The notes: generated from the sequence alone by a model not told the origin. Positions 32,558-40,624 are shown, counted from the stretch's first letter. The stretch: DNA of 42,369 bases from an uncultured Anaerococcus sp. (GCF_943908415.1 NZ_CALTSY010000018.1:1-42369), one strand, 5' to 3'. A program made the numbers and translations.

Positions 32558-33568
32558 TTATAATTCTAAGTTTGGGTAAACCTTCATAAATTTATCACTG
32601 CTTTCCCCTGCTTGGTAATCAAGGTATCCTGTCATTGCAATCATTGCAGCATTGTCTGTACATAATTTAATATCTGGATAATAGAACTTGACATCTCTTT
32701 TTTTGCATACTTCTTCTAATCTATCACGTAATCTAGAATTAGCTGCTACTCCACCCGATAGGGCAAGCTTATCATAGCCTGTTTCATCAATTAATCTCAT
32801 AGATTTTTCTACTAAAACATCTATTACTGCTTCTTGAAAGCTTGCTGCTATATCAGCCTTATTAAATTCTTCACCTTTTTGTTCCAATTGATGCATATAA
32901 TTTATTACTGCTGTCTTTAGACCAGAAAATGAGAAATCATAAGAATCTTTTTCAAGCATTACTCTAGGAAAAGCCACTGCTTCCTTATTACCCTCTTTTG
33001 CAAGCTTATCTATCTTTGGTCCACCTGGATATCCTAAGCCCATCTTGCGTGCCACCTTATCAAAAGATTCACCAGCTGCATCATCACGGGTCTTACCCAC
33101 TACCTTATAGTCTGTATATCCATCTACCTTTACAAGATAAGTATGACCACCACTTACCACAAGGGATACAAAGGGCGGTTCTAGGTCTTTATTTGCTAGA
33201 TAATTAGCGCAGATATGACCCTTCATATGGTTAGCCCCAATCATTGGTGTATTTGTAGCCAATGATAGGGCCTTTGCTGCAGATATTCCTACAAGTAGTG
33301 ACCCCATTAGTCCTGGTCCCTTGGTTACAGATATCAAATCTATATCATCATAACTAAGATTGGCCTCTTCTAAGGCCTTATCTATCAAAGGATTGATTGC
33401 TTCAAGGTGCTTACGACTTGCTATTTCTGGCACAACCCCTCCAAAAAGTGTATGTATATCAATTTGAGATGATATTAGATTTACTATAAGCTCTCTATCA
33501 TTTTTTAGAATTGACACACAGCTATCATCACAGCTAGTCTCAATTCCCATTGTATAAAAATCAGACAT
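32558..33568 (-). CDS. tsaD: tRNA t6A threonylcarbamoyltransferase TsaD
   Basis: 336-aa ASKHA-fold enzyme that transfers threonylcarbamoyl to A37 of ANN-decoding tRNAs, together with TsaB and TsaE. Motifs: GIETSCDDSCVSIL (N-terminal), VPEIASRKH, TKGPGLMGSLLVG, the metal-binding NHMKGHI, VSGGHTYL, GESFDKVARKMGL, YDFSFSGLKTA, and SGGVAANSRLR. Full length. The ATG follows the rimI stop directly (TAAATG) with AAAGGA in front. The standard tsaE-tsaB-rimI-tsaD order is complete here. Confidence 0.97.
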   Translation of the reverse strand: MSDFYTMGIETSCDDSCVSILKNDRELIVNLISSQIDIHTLFGGVVPEIASRKHLEAINPLIDKALEEANLSYDDIDLISVTKGPGLMGSLLVGISAAKALSLATNTPMIGANHMKGHICANYLANKDLEPPFVSLVVSGGHTYLVKVDGYTDYKVVGKTRDDAAGESFDKVARKMGLGYPGGPKIDKLAKEGNKEAVAFPRVMLEKDSYDFSFSGLKTAVINYMHQLEQKGEEFNKADIAASFQEAVIDVLVEKSMRLIDETGYDKLALSGGVAANSRLRDRLEEVCKKRDVKFYYPDIKLCTDNAAMIAMTGYLDYQAGESSDKFMKVYPNLEL

Positions 33569-34003
33569 TTATATTTCCTTTAACATGTTATAGGCATCTT
33601 CACCTGTTTTCTGGTAGTAGTTCTTACGTAGACCCATTGCCTTAAATCCAAATTTTTTATAAAGATTTATGGCAACAAGATTTTTAGTAGATACTTCCAA
33701 CCAAATTTGCTTAACATTCTCCGCTTGACTTGACGTAATAAGGTGCTCTAAAAGATGACTAGCAACACCCATTTTTTGATAAGCTGAATCTACGGCTATG
33801 GTAAAAATTTCTACCTCATCTAGGACATGACTTGATATATAAAAACCAACAACCTTACCATCTATTTCTTCTACAAAATGGCGCAAAAAGTAGTTGCTTT
33901 CTAAGTCCTTTATGAGGTTTTTTTTAGACCAAGGCTCAAAAAAAGCCTCGTTTTCTATATCATAAACTACATCCGTATCGCTAATTTCCATTCTTCTTAT
34001 CAT
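33569..34003 (-). CDS. rimI: Ribosomal protein S18-alanine N-acetyltransferase
   Basis: GNAT acetyltransferase (144 aa) that acetylates the N terminus of ribosomal protein S18. The acetyl-CoA binding motif is AVDSAYQKMGVASHLLEHLI, and IWLEVSTKNLVAINLYKKFGF and AYNML are RimI-like. It overlaps tsaB by 23 bp and abuts tsaD. The position between tsaB and tsaD is the usual one in Firmicutes and supports the name over other GNAT proteins. Confidence 0.92.
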   Translation of the reverse strand: MIRRMEISDTDVVYDIENEAFFEPWSKKNLIKDLESNYFLRHFVEEIDGKVVGFYISSHVLDEVEIFTIAVDSAYQKMGVASHLLEHLITSSQAENVKQIWLEVSTKNLVAINLYKKFGFKAMGLRKNYYQKTGEDAYNMLKEI

Positions 34004-34658
34004 TTAAAAGCTCTCTTTCGGCTTGCGATTTTCTAAGATAATTAGGACTTAGTTTATAGAGATTGTAGGACTGATCGCAAGTTTCTAGACCTATCTTTAT
34101 AAGTGACTTACCTATACAATTATTGAATGAAAGTGGTAGGGTCCTGCCATTGCTAAAAAAATCTCCATATTTGCTAGCTACTTCTCCTATCAATTCAACT
34201 TCATTATTAAGATCATTAACAAGCTTTGAGAAAACATCTATAGTATATAAGTCCTCTTTTATAACTTCATTAAAGTCCTTGTCATAAACAGCTCCATAAA
34301 TCCTATTGCCCCTAGCATCTATCATAGGAACTTTTAACCTATCGCTTGATGAATTATTTGCTAGTGCTAGAAGTGTACTTACCGGTATTAGAACCTTATC
34401 ATTTGCTTGAGCCAGGGTCTTTGCTATAGTCATGCCTATCCTAAGTCCTGTAAAAGAACCTGGGCCTTTTGATATTACATAAGTATCTATATCCTTAATA
34501 TCCATCCCTAATAAATCTAGGAGACTTTCTATCATAGGAACTAGGGATTCGCTATGGGTCTTTTGTTGGTTTACATTAAAATCGCCTATAATCTCACCAT
34601 CACTAGCTATAGTAACAGTGGAAATCATAGTCGATGTATCAATTGCTAAGATATTCAT
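33981..34658 (-). CDS. tsaB: tRNA t6A synthesis protein TsaB
   Basis: 225 aa from this start. An inactive ASKHA-fold partner of TsaD in t6A formation. N terminus MNILAIDTSTM, then VISKGPGSFTGLRIGMTIAKTLA and PVSTLLAL are TsaB signatures. A longer frame begins at 34685, but those nine codons include the ribosome binding site (GGGAAAG) of this ATG, and every TsaB opens at MxILAIDTS. It overlaps tsaE by 20 bp and rimI by 23 bp, so translation is coupled. Confidence 0.93.
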   Translation of the reverse strand: MNILAIDTSTMISTVTIASDGEIIGDFNVNQQKTHSESLVPMIESLLDLLGMDIKDIDTYVISKGPGSFTGLRIGMTIAKTLAQANDKVLIPVSTLLALANNSSSDRLKVPMIDARGNRIYGAVYDKDFNEVIKEDLYTIDVFSKLVNDLNNEVELIGEVASKYGDFFSNGRTLPLSFNNCIGKSLIKIGLETCDQSYNLYKLSPNYLRKSQAERELLNDKKNGN

Positions 34659-35085
34659 TAAGCTGTCTTTCCCTTCTTGAATCATCAGAAATTGTTACTT
34701 CTCTCTTATTTTCATCAATTTTTCTAATCTCTAGATTTATCATCTCTTCTGGTAAATAATCAGCTACATTTTCTCCCCATTCTAGGATAGTAAGTCCATC
34801 ATCTGGGTAAAAGTAAGTCTCATAGTCAATATCCAAAATCTCATCAGCTTCATCAAATCTATAGAGATCTAGGTGGTATATTTTGATATCACCCTCGTAT
34901 ATATTTACAATTGCAAAGGTTGGAGATGAGCTATCGTCTATGGAAAAATACTTGCTAATAAAGCTAGCCAAAGTAGTCTTTCCAGCACTCATCTCCCCTA
35001 TCAAATTAAGGACATCGCCTTCTTTAAGCTGGGATGCCAATTTATTTGCAAAAATTTTCATTTCATCTAAATTATTAATAATCAT
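34639..35085 (-). CDS. tsaE: tRNA t6A synthesis ATPase TsaE
   Basis: 148-aa P-loop ATPase that resets the TsaBD complex. Walker A GEMSAGKTTLA is near residue 28, followed by SPTFAIVNIYEG and IYHLDLYRFDEADE and WGENVADYLPEE, all typical of TsaE. First gene of the tsa operon, with AGAGGA upstream and a TATAAT (minus strand, plus 35105-35110) 20 bp before the ATG; the -35 is weak. Confidence 0.95.
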   Translation of the reverse strand: MIINNLDEMKIFANKLASQLKEGDVLNLIGEMSAGKTTLASFISKYFSIDDSSSPTFAIVNIYEGDIKIYHLDLYRFDEADEILDIDYETYFYPDDGLTILEWGENVADYLPEEMINLEIRKIDENKREVTISDDSRRERQLNEYLSN

Positions 35086-35123
35086 AAATCCTCTTTATCT
35101 GTCTATTATACTATTTTTGTAAT

Positions 35124-35168
35124 AAAAAAAAATGAACTACTACAGTTAATTACTTCCTGTATTAGTCC
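35124..35168 (-). terminator. Strong terminator after the 51-residue ORF
   Basis: Minus strand: GGACTAATACAG / CTGTAGTAGTTC (arms at 35157-35168 and 35134-35145), 12 bp with one mismatch and one G-U pair, 11-base loop, then about nine U (A on plus 35124-35132). It separates the region at 35.2-36.5 kb from the tsa operon. Confidence 0.8.
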
Positions 35169-35271
35169 ATATATTCTATGTAAAATAGCTCTGTATAATC
35201 AATAAACTTATTATTTAAAAATCAAATAATCTCTTACTTATTCAGTATTATACACTTTATAAAAAAGGAAT

Positions 35272-35427
35272 TTATAAAAATTCTAGAATTAAATTGAATA
35301 AAGTCATATTACATAAGCATGTTAAAATTATATACTTTTTTTTCTTCTCCAATATAGATTTTATAAGTAAGTATGGTGTAATAAAAGCTAAAATTAATAT
35401 AAAAAGTATTATTAAATCATTAATCAT
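35272..35427 (-). CDS. Predicted 51-residue hydrophobic peptide
   Basis: Small gene read directly from the sequence. ATG at 35427 has an excellent GGAGG five bases upstream. The product begins MINDLIILFILILAF and continues to one Lys-rich break (ILEKKKKYI), a second hydrophobic stretch with two Cys (ILTCLCNMTLF) and a stop. This gives two membrane helices around a basic loop. A strong terminator follows about 100 bp later and TATAAT-like sequence (plus near 35440) lies upstream. The remaining bases of this 570-bp gap are AT-rich and empty apart from the two terminators. No family recognised. Confidence 0.5.
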   Translation of the reverse strand: MINDLIILFILILAFITPYLLIKSILEKKKKYIILTCLCNMTLFNLILEFL

Positions 35428-35589
35428 TAAATCCTCCACGCTATAATAATAAAGATAATTGAATATATAACATTAATTATACATAAGATTAATACAAGTT
35501 CAAAGTCCAGTCAAATATTTAAATAAAATAACTATATATATAAAATCCTTTCCATCACTTTCTTTTTTAATATATAAGTTTACACTAAT

Positions 35590-35626
35590 AAAACCCCTCA
35601 ATCTTTACTCTAGATTTTTGGGGTTT
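35590..35626 (-). terminator. Terminator after the RibU-like gene
   Basis: Minus strand AAACCCC (35620-35626) and GGGGTTT (35591-35597) with a partly paired interior (ATCT/AGAT), followed by a short U-rich stretch. About 30 bp after the stop codon. Confidence 0.65.
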
Positions 35627-35657
35627 CACTACTCTTAGGGATTAGATATAGTTATAT

Positions 35658-36257
35658 TTAAGAGTATTTAAGTATAGGTGAAATACGTTTATATATTAGC
35701 TCGGTTACTATAGATGCCACAGCTCCTTTTATAATATTAAATGGTGCTATGGAAAATACCATAAGTGTAAGGTAATTGCTTACTAATCCATTTTGTCCAA
35801 CCATAGCTGCAAAAGCTGATAAATCCATGTTCATTACTTTTCCATAGATTGGGAATACTACGAAAGCATTGGATAAGGTTGCTACTGCACTCATAGCTAT
35901 TACCCCAAGGCTTAGGGCTAATATAGAATTCTTTTTAGTTTTATTATTTCTATAAATTAAGCTTGATACTAAAACAAAGGTTGACCCTACTATAAAGTTA
36001 GATAGTTCACCAATGCCACCTGTCATTGTCTTTGATAGATTGAGTAAGTTCTTAATCAATTGAATCATCACTCCTGCCCAAGGGCCTAGTGCGAAGCCAC
36101 CTATTAGAGATGGTACATCTGCTAAATCTAGCTTCATAAATGGTGGAGCTATAGGTATAGGCATTTGTATAAACATAAGCCCATATGATAGAGCTGATAG
36201 GATACCTACTTTTGTAATTCTGTCTAAACTAAATGATTTGCTTCTACTTTGATTCAT
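35658..36257 (-). CDS. ribU: Riboflavin ECF transporter S component (RibU-like)
   Basis: 199-aa membrane protein, the substrate-binding S component that works with a shared EcfT/EcfA1/EcfA2 module encoded elsewhere. About six hydrophobic segments. The motif LDLADVPSLIGGFALGPWAG (residues 43-62) is characteristic of RibU-type S components, as is GGIGELSNFIVG. An FMN riboswitch is encoded in its leader, which strongly supports riboflavin or FMN-precursor uptake and predicts shut-off when FMN is high. AGGAGG precedes the ATG. No riboflavin synthesis genes are in the window. Confidence 0.9.
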   Translation of the reverse strand: MNQSRSKSFSLDRITKVGILSALSYGLMFIQMPIPIAPPFMKLDLADVPSLIGGFALGPWAGVMIQLIKNLLNLSKTMTGGIGELSNFIVGSTFVLVSSLIYRNNKTKKNSILALSLGVIAMSAVATLSNAFVVFPIYGKVMNMDLSAFAAMVGQNGLVSNYLTLMVFSIAPFNIIKGAVASIVTELIYKRISPILKYS

Positions 36258-36273
36258 AATTACCTCCTAATAT

Positions 36274-36306
36274 GGGCAATAAAAAATGCCCTAATACTCA
36301 GGGCAT
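36274..36306 (-). terminator. Riboswitch expression platform (terminator and rival hairpin)
   Basis: Minus strand: ATGCCCT / AGGGCAT (36300-36306 and 36286-36292) followed by U6 is an intrinsic terminator. The segment GGGCA inside it can instead pair with a downstream TGCCC (36274-36278), just before the AGGAGG site. So three short arms can make two exclusive hairpins. Confidence 0.7.
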
Positions 36307-36349
36307 AAAAGTTAGCTAATTCACTTATAAAAGCAAAAGCTAAAATATA

Positions 36350-36460
36350 CTTCTCTCATCCAGACTTTACTGTCGGTATTGGAATTGCACCAATTCAACC
36401 AAGATGGCTCGCAGACTGTAACTGCCGGTTTAGGAATTGCACCTTACCCCGAAAACAAAT
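36350..36460 (-). ncRNA. FMN riboswitch (RFN element)
   Basis: Read on the minus strand, the conserved core blocks appear in order: CGGGGTAAGGTGCAATTCC, AACCGGCAGTTACAGTCTG, CGAGCCATCTTGGTTGA, TTGGTGCAATTCCAATACC, GACAGTAAAGTCTGGATGAG, AGAAG. These are nearly textbook RFN sequence with all paired arms intact. It precedes a terminator and the RibU-like gene, so FMN binding should stop transcription of the transporter. Confidence 0.96.
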
Positions 36461-36523
36461 CTTTCATTCTAATTTTCATTAATTAGAATAAATAGACTTA
36501 TAAATTATTTAGTTCTTGTTATT

Positions 36524-36551
36524 ATTATATCACAAGGAAAACATTTTTCAA
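36524..36551 (-). promoter_or_regulatory. Promoter of the riboswitch-ribU transcript
   Basis: Minus strand TTGAAA (36546-36551), 16-bp spacer, TATAAT (36524-36529), about 60 bp before the riboswitch core. Confidence 0.65.
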
Positions 36552-36553
36552 GT

Positions 36554-37153
36554 TTATTTTAGGTCAAATTTAACTAAGGAAGTCATATTCTTTCCAGCTT
36601 CCCAACTTGCTGAAACTTCCTTGCCATTATTTAAAGTATCTGATATAGCAAGCCCGCCACCCTTACCTACAACATATAATGTATAATCATAGTCAGTCTT
36701 TGAACTAAAGCTTGCCTCTAGATTATCTCCATCTTTGCTAATCTCCCAGTTTTTGATATCAGGTAAGTCTATATCTTTCCTTTCTCCCTTACTTTCATTT
36801 TCTAAAATAAGTTCATTATCTGAAACATTTTTTATTTTTATCTTATCATTTTCTTTAAGGCTTATCTCTTTGCTAGTATAGCTATTAGCATCTGAGTCCT
36901 TTGCCACTATCCTAAAGGTGCCGCCATTAGCAAAAAGACTATTTGGTATTACATAGTTATTATTCTCATCCTTGCAGAGGAGGATTTGGCTATCATCTGC
37001 AATTCCTAGAGCTTCAAAATCTTGCTTACTATCATTTCCTATGTGCACTGCTTCTAGCTTATTGTTATTTCTATTTATAAAATAAACTGCTAATCCTACA
37101 ACTACTACAGCTATTAAAACAAATAAGGCTGTGTTCTTTTTATTTCTCTTCAT
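36554..37153 (-). CDS. Membrane-anchored protein of the bacteriocin locus, unknown
   Basis: 199 aa, family not recognised. N-terminal membrane anchor at about 7-26 (TALFVLIAVVVVGLAVYFI) after a basic MKRNKKN, then an outside domain of mostly beta type, with GTFRIVAKDSDANSYTSKEI, KIKIKNVSDNELILENESKG and DYTLYVVGKGGGLAISDTL. Its ATG overlaps the stop of the ABC ATPase gene (4 bp), so it is translated with the exporter genes. Position in a lactococcin-972-type locus suggests immunity or export help, but nothing in the sequence proves it. Confidence 0.65.
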   Translation of the reverse strand: MKRNKKNTALFVLIAVVVVGLAVYFINRNNNKLEAVHIGNDSKQDFEALGIADDSQILLCKDENNNYVIPNSLFANGGTFRIVAKDSDANSYTSKEISLKENDKIKIKNVSDNELILENESKGERKDIDLPDIKNWEISKDGDNLEASFSSKTDYDYTLYVVGKGGGLAISDTLNNGKEVSASWEAGKNMTSLVKFDLK

Positions 37154-37809
37154 TTTTTAATCTCCAAACATTTATCAATTATTTCATAGCTAGTCTTGCT
37201 TATATTTGCAAAATCTTTATCATGGCTTACTATTACTATAGTTTTGCCCTTAGCATTTTCCTCTAGAAAAAGCTGCATCAAAATATCTTTATTTATAGTA
37301 TCTAATGACCCTGTAGGCTCATCTGCCAGGAGCAGGTCATAAGGCTTTAATAAAACTCTTGCCATAGCTACCCTTTGTTGCTCCCCACCTGATAATTCAT
37401 ATACTTTATTATTTAGCTTATCAGCTATGCCTAGCTTATCTAAAGTAATATTTATCTTTTCTTTATCATTTTTAAACTCGCTATATTTTAAGGCTATATC
37501 AATATTTTCTTTAACAGTCATATTATCTACAAGGGCAAAGTTTTGAAACAGATAAGCTATCCTTTCTCTCCTTAAGATCATTGACTTATTTTTATCCTTA
37601 TAAGGATCAGAATAACCAAAGCTTCTTATACTACCACTATCATAATCTTCCAGGGTTCCTAGTATATTTAGTAGGGTAGACTTTCCGCTACCACTTTTCC
37701 CAAAAATGGTTATAAAATCTTTTGGGTATATATCAAGATTAACATTATTTAATATAGTATGATCACCATAAGTTTTATTTATATTTTTAAGGCTTATTTG
37801 AGCTTCCAT
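37150..37809 (-). CDS. ABC transporter ATPase, bacteriocin export/immunity type
   Basis: 219-aa MacB/LolD-like ATPase. Walker A FGKSGSGKSTLL is near residue 38, the Q-loop YLFQNFALVDNMT, the signature LSGGEQQRVAMARVLL, Walker B LLLADEPTGSLD, and H-loop VSHDKDF. Its start shares a base with the permease stop (TAATG). ATPases of this kind accompany the lactococcin 972 permease and are thought to give immunity or transport. Confidence 0.92.
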   Translation of the reverse strand: MEAQISLKNINKTYGDHTILNNVNLDIYPKDFITIFGKSGSGKSTLLNILGTLEDYDSGSIRSFGYSDPYKDKNKSMILRRERIAYLFQNFALVDNMTVKENIDIALKYSEFKNDKEKINITLDKLGIADKLNNKVYELSGGEQQRVAMARVLLKPYDLLLADEPTGSLDTINKDILMQLFLEENAKGKTIVIVSHDKDFANISKTSYEIIDKCLEIKK

Positions 37810-39953
37810 TACTTATCCTCCTTTAAACTTTTGATTATATTAGCTTCTTTTCTTAACATTACTATTTCAACAAGAGTAAATACTATAAATAAGAGGAGGC
37901 TAAGCCCAAAGCCTATTAAAACTATCCTGTTAGTCCAACCTTCTCTTGGAGCATAAAATCCTAATCCTCCAAAAACTACACTCAGTCTGAGTACTAGATA
38001 GTAGATAGCTATAGATAGTACATATGAGAAAGCTATAGACCTTATCTTGCCTTTGTGTATGTCCTTAAAAGGATATCCAAACAAGCTCTTTACTGCAGAT
38101 TCATCTCCATAGTTTAGGTAATAATTTTTATGGTCTGTATTTACTATAAATCCATAAATACATAGTAGGATGATTGAGGCTATAATATAAATTATAGTTT
38201 CATTTTTGTATACTTGAACTTTATACTCTACACGGTCATAGGCTGTCTCAATCCAAAGAACATACTTACTAGCTGGTGTGGCGGATATTAGTTCATTTAA
38301 GTCTCCTAGACTCTCCTCACCCTTATCTAGATAAGGGTGTAGCTGCCAATTATCTAATCCCTTAGACAGTAAGCTTTCTTCTGACTTAAGTCCGTCCTCA
38401 TTTATTAAAATGTAAACATAATTGTCCGCATAAGGCTGATCGATCTTAGTATTGGAGTCTAGGCTTGGTAGTTTTTGGCCGCTTTTTATTTTTACAATAT
38501 TCCGAACTAAATCATCACTATTTTTAGATTCAGATATTTGATTTTCTTTGATATCATCCAAATCTTGATCAGTAAGATTAATATCTTCCGGAACTAATAT
38601 AACCCATTCATTTTCCTTTGCTTTAGTATCTAAAGCATGTCCCTTATCATCTAATATATCAAACTTTGTAAGGTAATTGTGGTTAATGAAGGCAAATTTT
38701 CCATTATTTAACCTATGTTCTCCAAATAAGTCATCATCTATATTTAACCCTTCGACATCTTGATATGGGTTTAGGAATAATACTGCCCCCCTATCTACTA
38801 ATATTCTAGCCAAGTCTTCTGTAGGTTTTGCAACTAATTCTTTATCTTTATCTCCATCAATTACATATTGCCAAGGTGCCCCAGTGGCTATGTTGGCGTA
38901 TGATTTTGCATCATCCCAATCACTTAAATATTTATTTACATCTTTATAGTCTCTTAAAGAAAAGACAGTGATAGCTAGTAAGTAGGCCAAGGCCCCTGCA
39001 AATATTATTTTGAATATTGATAAAAACTTAGCAGAAACCTTTCTCTGTCCTTTTAATACACTTAATATATCTTCATGATTTGTTTTATATAATAATAGGA
39101 TAAATTCTAATAAAAATATTATAAAAGCAAATAATAAAATAAATATATACATAGGCTTCATAGCTATCAAAAATCCACCAATGCTATCTGGACTAACTAA
39201 GCTATAGAGCAAGACCGAATCAATTATTAAAGCTATTAATATAGGCATAGCTATAAGATTAACAGACTTATTTGTGGCAATCTTCTTATCATCATATCCA
39301 AATAGGAGTGATATGGACAGCTCCTTAACTAGGCTCCTATTATAAATAAGCAAAGCAAATATAGTGGCAAAAATACTAATCAAATTAATGACAAGCATTA
39401 AGAAAAACTCTTTCATAGTCATTTCAGAAACACTCATATAATCAGGTGTCTGTACAATATCTGCATAAGCTTTCAAATCATCTATAAATGATTCAACATT
39501 ATTTTGATCTCCACTTATAGCATAGTCTCCAGATATATTATCTATGTCTATATCTTCATACTTTTTTATATCTATATTGTTTTTAGTTAAAAGATTATTA
39601 GAACTTATGCTATGAAATTTATTAGAAGTATTGCTATCTTCATTTATCTTTAAGTCCTTATGGGACTTATTAAAACTACTCGGATCACTTAAAAATAAAT
39701 AAGCATCTACATCTATATTTTCTTTTCTACCAATTCTAGACTTCTCGACAAACTTTATTAAATTGATATTATTATCTGATGCAGCTTTAGCAATGTCATC
39801 TCTAATATCCTCATCATTATAGTTGACAAGATTTACAAACTTATCAAAATCAGGAAATTTACCTATGGCCTGATTGCTATCTATGTAATAGAAATAAGTT
39901 AGGGAACTTAGTATTAATGTTATTGTCGTGAGTATCTTGAGTATTTTTTTCAT
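37809..39953 (-). CDS. Bacteriocin-associated integral membrane protein (DUF1430 type)
   Basis: 714-aa permease of the family paired with lactococcin 972-like bacteriocins. After an N-terminal helix (KILTTITLILSSLTYFYYI) comes an outside region, then membrane segments near 185-205, 225-250, 265-285 and 305-325. A large extracellular domain (about 330-575) is followed by three more helices near 585, 640 and 690. This FtsX-like layout (helices, big outer domain, helices) with the neighbouring ATPase makes a complete ABC system. It starts 72 bp after the bacteriocin gene, past an intercistronic hairpin. Confidence 0.85.
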   Translation of the reverse strand: MKKILKILTTITLILSSLTYFYYIDSNQAIGKFPDFDKFVNLVNYNDEDIRDDIAKAASDNNINLIKFVEKSRIGRKENIDVDAYLFLSDPSSFNKSHKDLKINEDSNTSNKFHSISSNNLLTKNNIDIKKYEDIDIDNISGDYAISGDQNNVESFIDDLKAYADIVQTPDYMSVSEMTMKEFFLMLVINLISIFATIFALLIYNRSLVKELSISLLFGYDDKKIATNKSVNLIAMPILIALIIDSVLLYSLVSPDSIGGFLIAMKPMYIFILLFAFIIFLLEFILLLYKTNHEDILSVLKGQRKVSAKFLSIFKIIFAGALAYLLAITVFSLRDYKDVNKYLSDWDDAKSYANIATGAPWQYVIDGDKDKELVAKPTEDLARILVDRGAVLFLNPYQDVEGLNIDDDLFGEHRLNNGKFAFINHNYLTKFDILDDKGHALDTKAKENEWVILVPEDINLTDQDLDDIKENQISESKNSDDLVRNIVKIKSGQKLPSLDSNTKIDQPYADNYVYILINEDGLKSEESLLSKGLDNWQLHPYLDKGEESLGDLNELISATPASKYVLWIETAYDRVEYKVQVYKNETIIYIIASIILLCIYGFIVNTDHKNYYLNYGDESAVKSLFGYPFKDIHKGKIRSIAFSYVLSIAIYYLVLRLSVVFGGLGFYAPREGWTNRIVLIGFGLSLLLFIVFTLVEIVMLRKEANIIKSLKEDK

Positions 39954-39973
39954 GTCTTTATTTACCTTATAAT

Positions 39974-40015
39974 AATCCAGCTAGAAAAAACAAAAGTATT
40001 TTATCTAGCTGGATT
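39974..40015 (-). other. Intercistronic hairpin after the bacteriocin gene
   Basis: AATCCAGCTAGA (39974-39985) and TCTAGCTGGATT (40004-40015): perfect 12-bp stem, 18-base loop, 10 bp past the bacteriocin stop. No U-run follows on the minus strand, so partial attenuation or mRNA protection is likely, giving more bacteriocin than exporter. Confidence 0.65.
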
Positions 40016-40025
40016 TAACAGTATC

Positions 40026-40403
40026 TTATTCTACATTTGCATATGCTTCATTTCCAAAAGCTGCTTTTTCCATGCTAGCATAGGCTTTATTGCTAGGGGC
40101 AACTCTACCAGATCTTGCTATATTTCTTCCTGCACCCTTTACACTGGTATTATGATATTTACTTCCATGATAAAATTGTGACCACACATGGGAAGTGTTA
40201 ACTCCATGTCTCCACTTACCACCTAACCAGTCCTTAACTCCACTGTCGTAGGTTTTTGATGAATAAGTGCTAACACTCTCTGATTCTACTGTAACCACAT
40301 CATTGTTTAATGAATCAAAGCTATATTCTTGATCTGCAAAAGAAACTGGCGTACTAAATAATATTAGTCCTGCTACCGCTAATGCTTTTATTTTGTCTTT
40401 CAT
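40026..40403 (-). CDS. Lactococcin 972-family bacteriocin precursor
   Basis: 125 aa from this start. Sec signal peptide MKDKIKALAVAGLILFSTPV then SFA, probably cleaved after Ala (about residue 24). The mature part ends with the family core: WLGGKWRHGVNTSHVWSQFY, then HGSKYHNTSVKGAG, SGRVAP and YASMEKAAFGNEAY. Lactococcin 972 blocks septum formation by binding lipid II, so the target is likely a related Gram-positive cell. The middle (about 25-60) is Ser/Val-rich and may be a propeptide or spacer. An in-frame ATG at 40418 lies before the ribosome binding site GGGAGGA, so 40403 is the true start. The permease and ATPase genes follow. Confidence 0.85.
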   Translation of the reverse strand: MKDKIKALAVAGLILFSTPVSFADQEYSFDSLNNDVVTVESESVSTYSSKTYDSGVKDWLGGKWRHGVNTSHVWSQFYHGSKYHNTSVKGAGRNIARSGRVAPSNKAYASMEKAAFGNEAYANVE

Positions 40404-40427
40404 AATTAATCCTCCCATTTATATTTT

Positions 40428-40454
40428 TAGAATAGAAAGTGTACACTTATTCTA
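40428..40454. promoter_or_regulatory. Palindromic control site in the bacteriocin leader
   Basis: AAGTGTACACTT (40437-40448) is a perfect 12-bp palindrome, flanked by TAGAAT (40428-40433) and ATTCTA (40449-40454). It lies just downstream of the -10, between promoter and start codon. Candidate site for the neighbouring regulator. Confidence 0.5.
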
Positions 40455-40461
40455 TGTCTTT

Positions 40462-40467
40462 ATTATA
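40462..40467 (-). promoter_or_regulatory. -10 element of the bacteriocin promoter
   Basis: Minus strand TATAAT is a perfect -10, 59 bp before the start codon. The -35 zone (near 40485-40490, TTAAAT) is poor, which fits activator-dependent expression. I saw no gene in the remaining 40468-40624. Confidence 0.45.
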
Positions 40468-40624
40468 AAACATTTTAAAATATTATTTAATAGCCTATGT
40501 GCATGATAAAAACACCTGTACAAATACTGATAAATAAGCAAAAACCAATCTTTATTAGTTCATACTGAAAAATAATTTAAAATTTTTTAGTACTAACTTA
40601 ACAAAAACTGGCTTTGAAGCATGG

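Noticed and set aside
40497..40568. 23-codon plus-strand ORF as a possible pheromone gene for the RNPP-like regulator
   Set aside because: No ribosome binding site precedes the ATG, no signal-like start is present, and it lies in the region upstream of the bacteriocin promoter.
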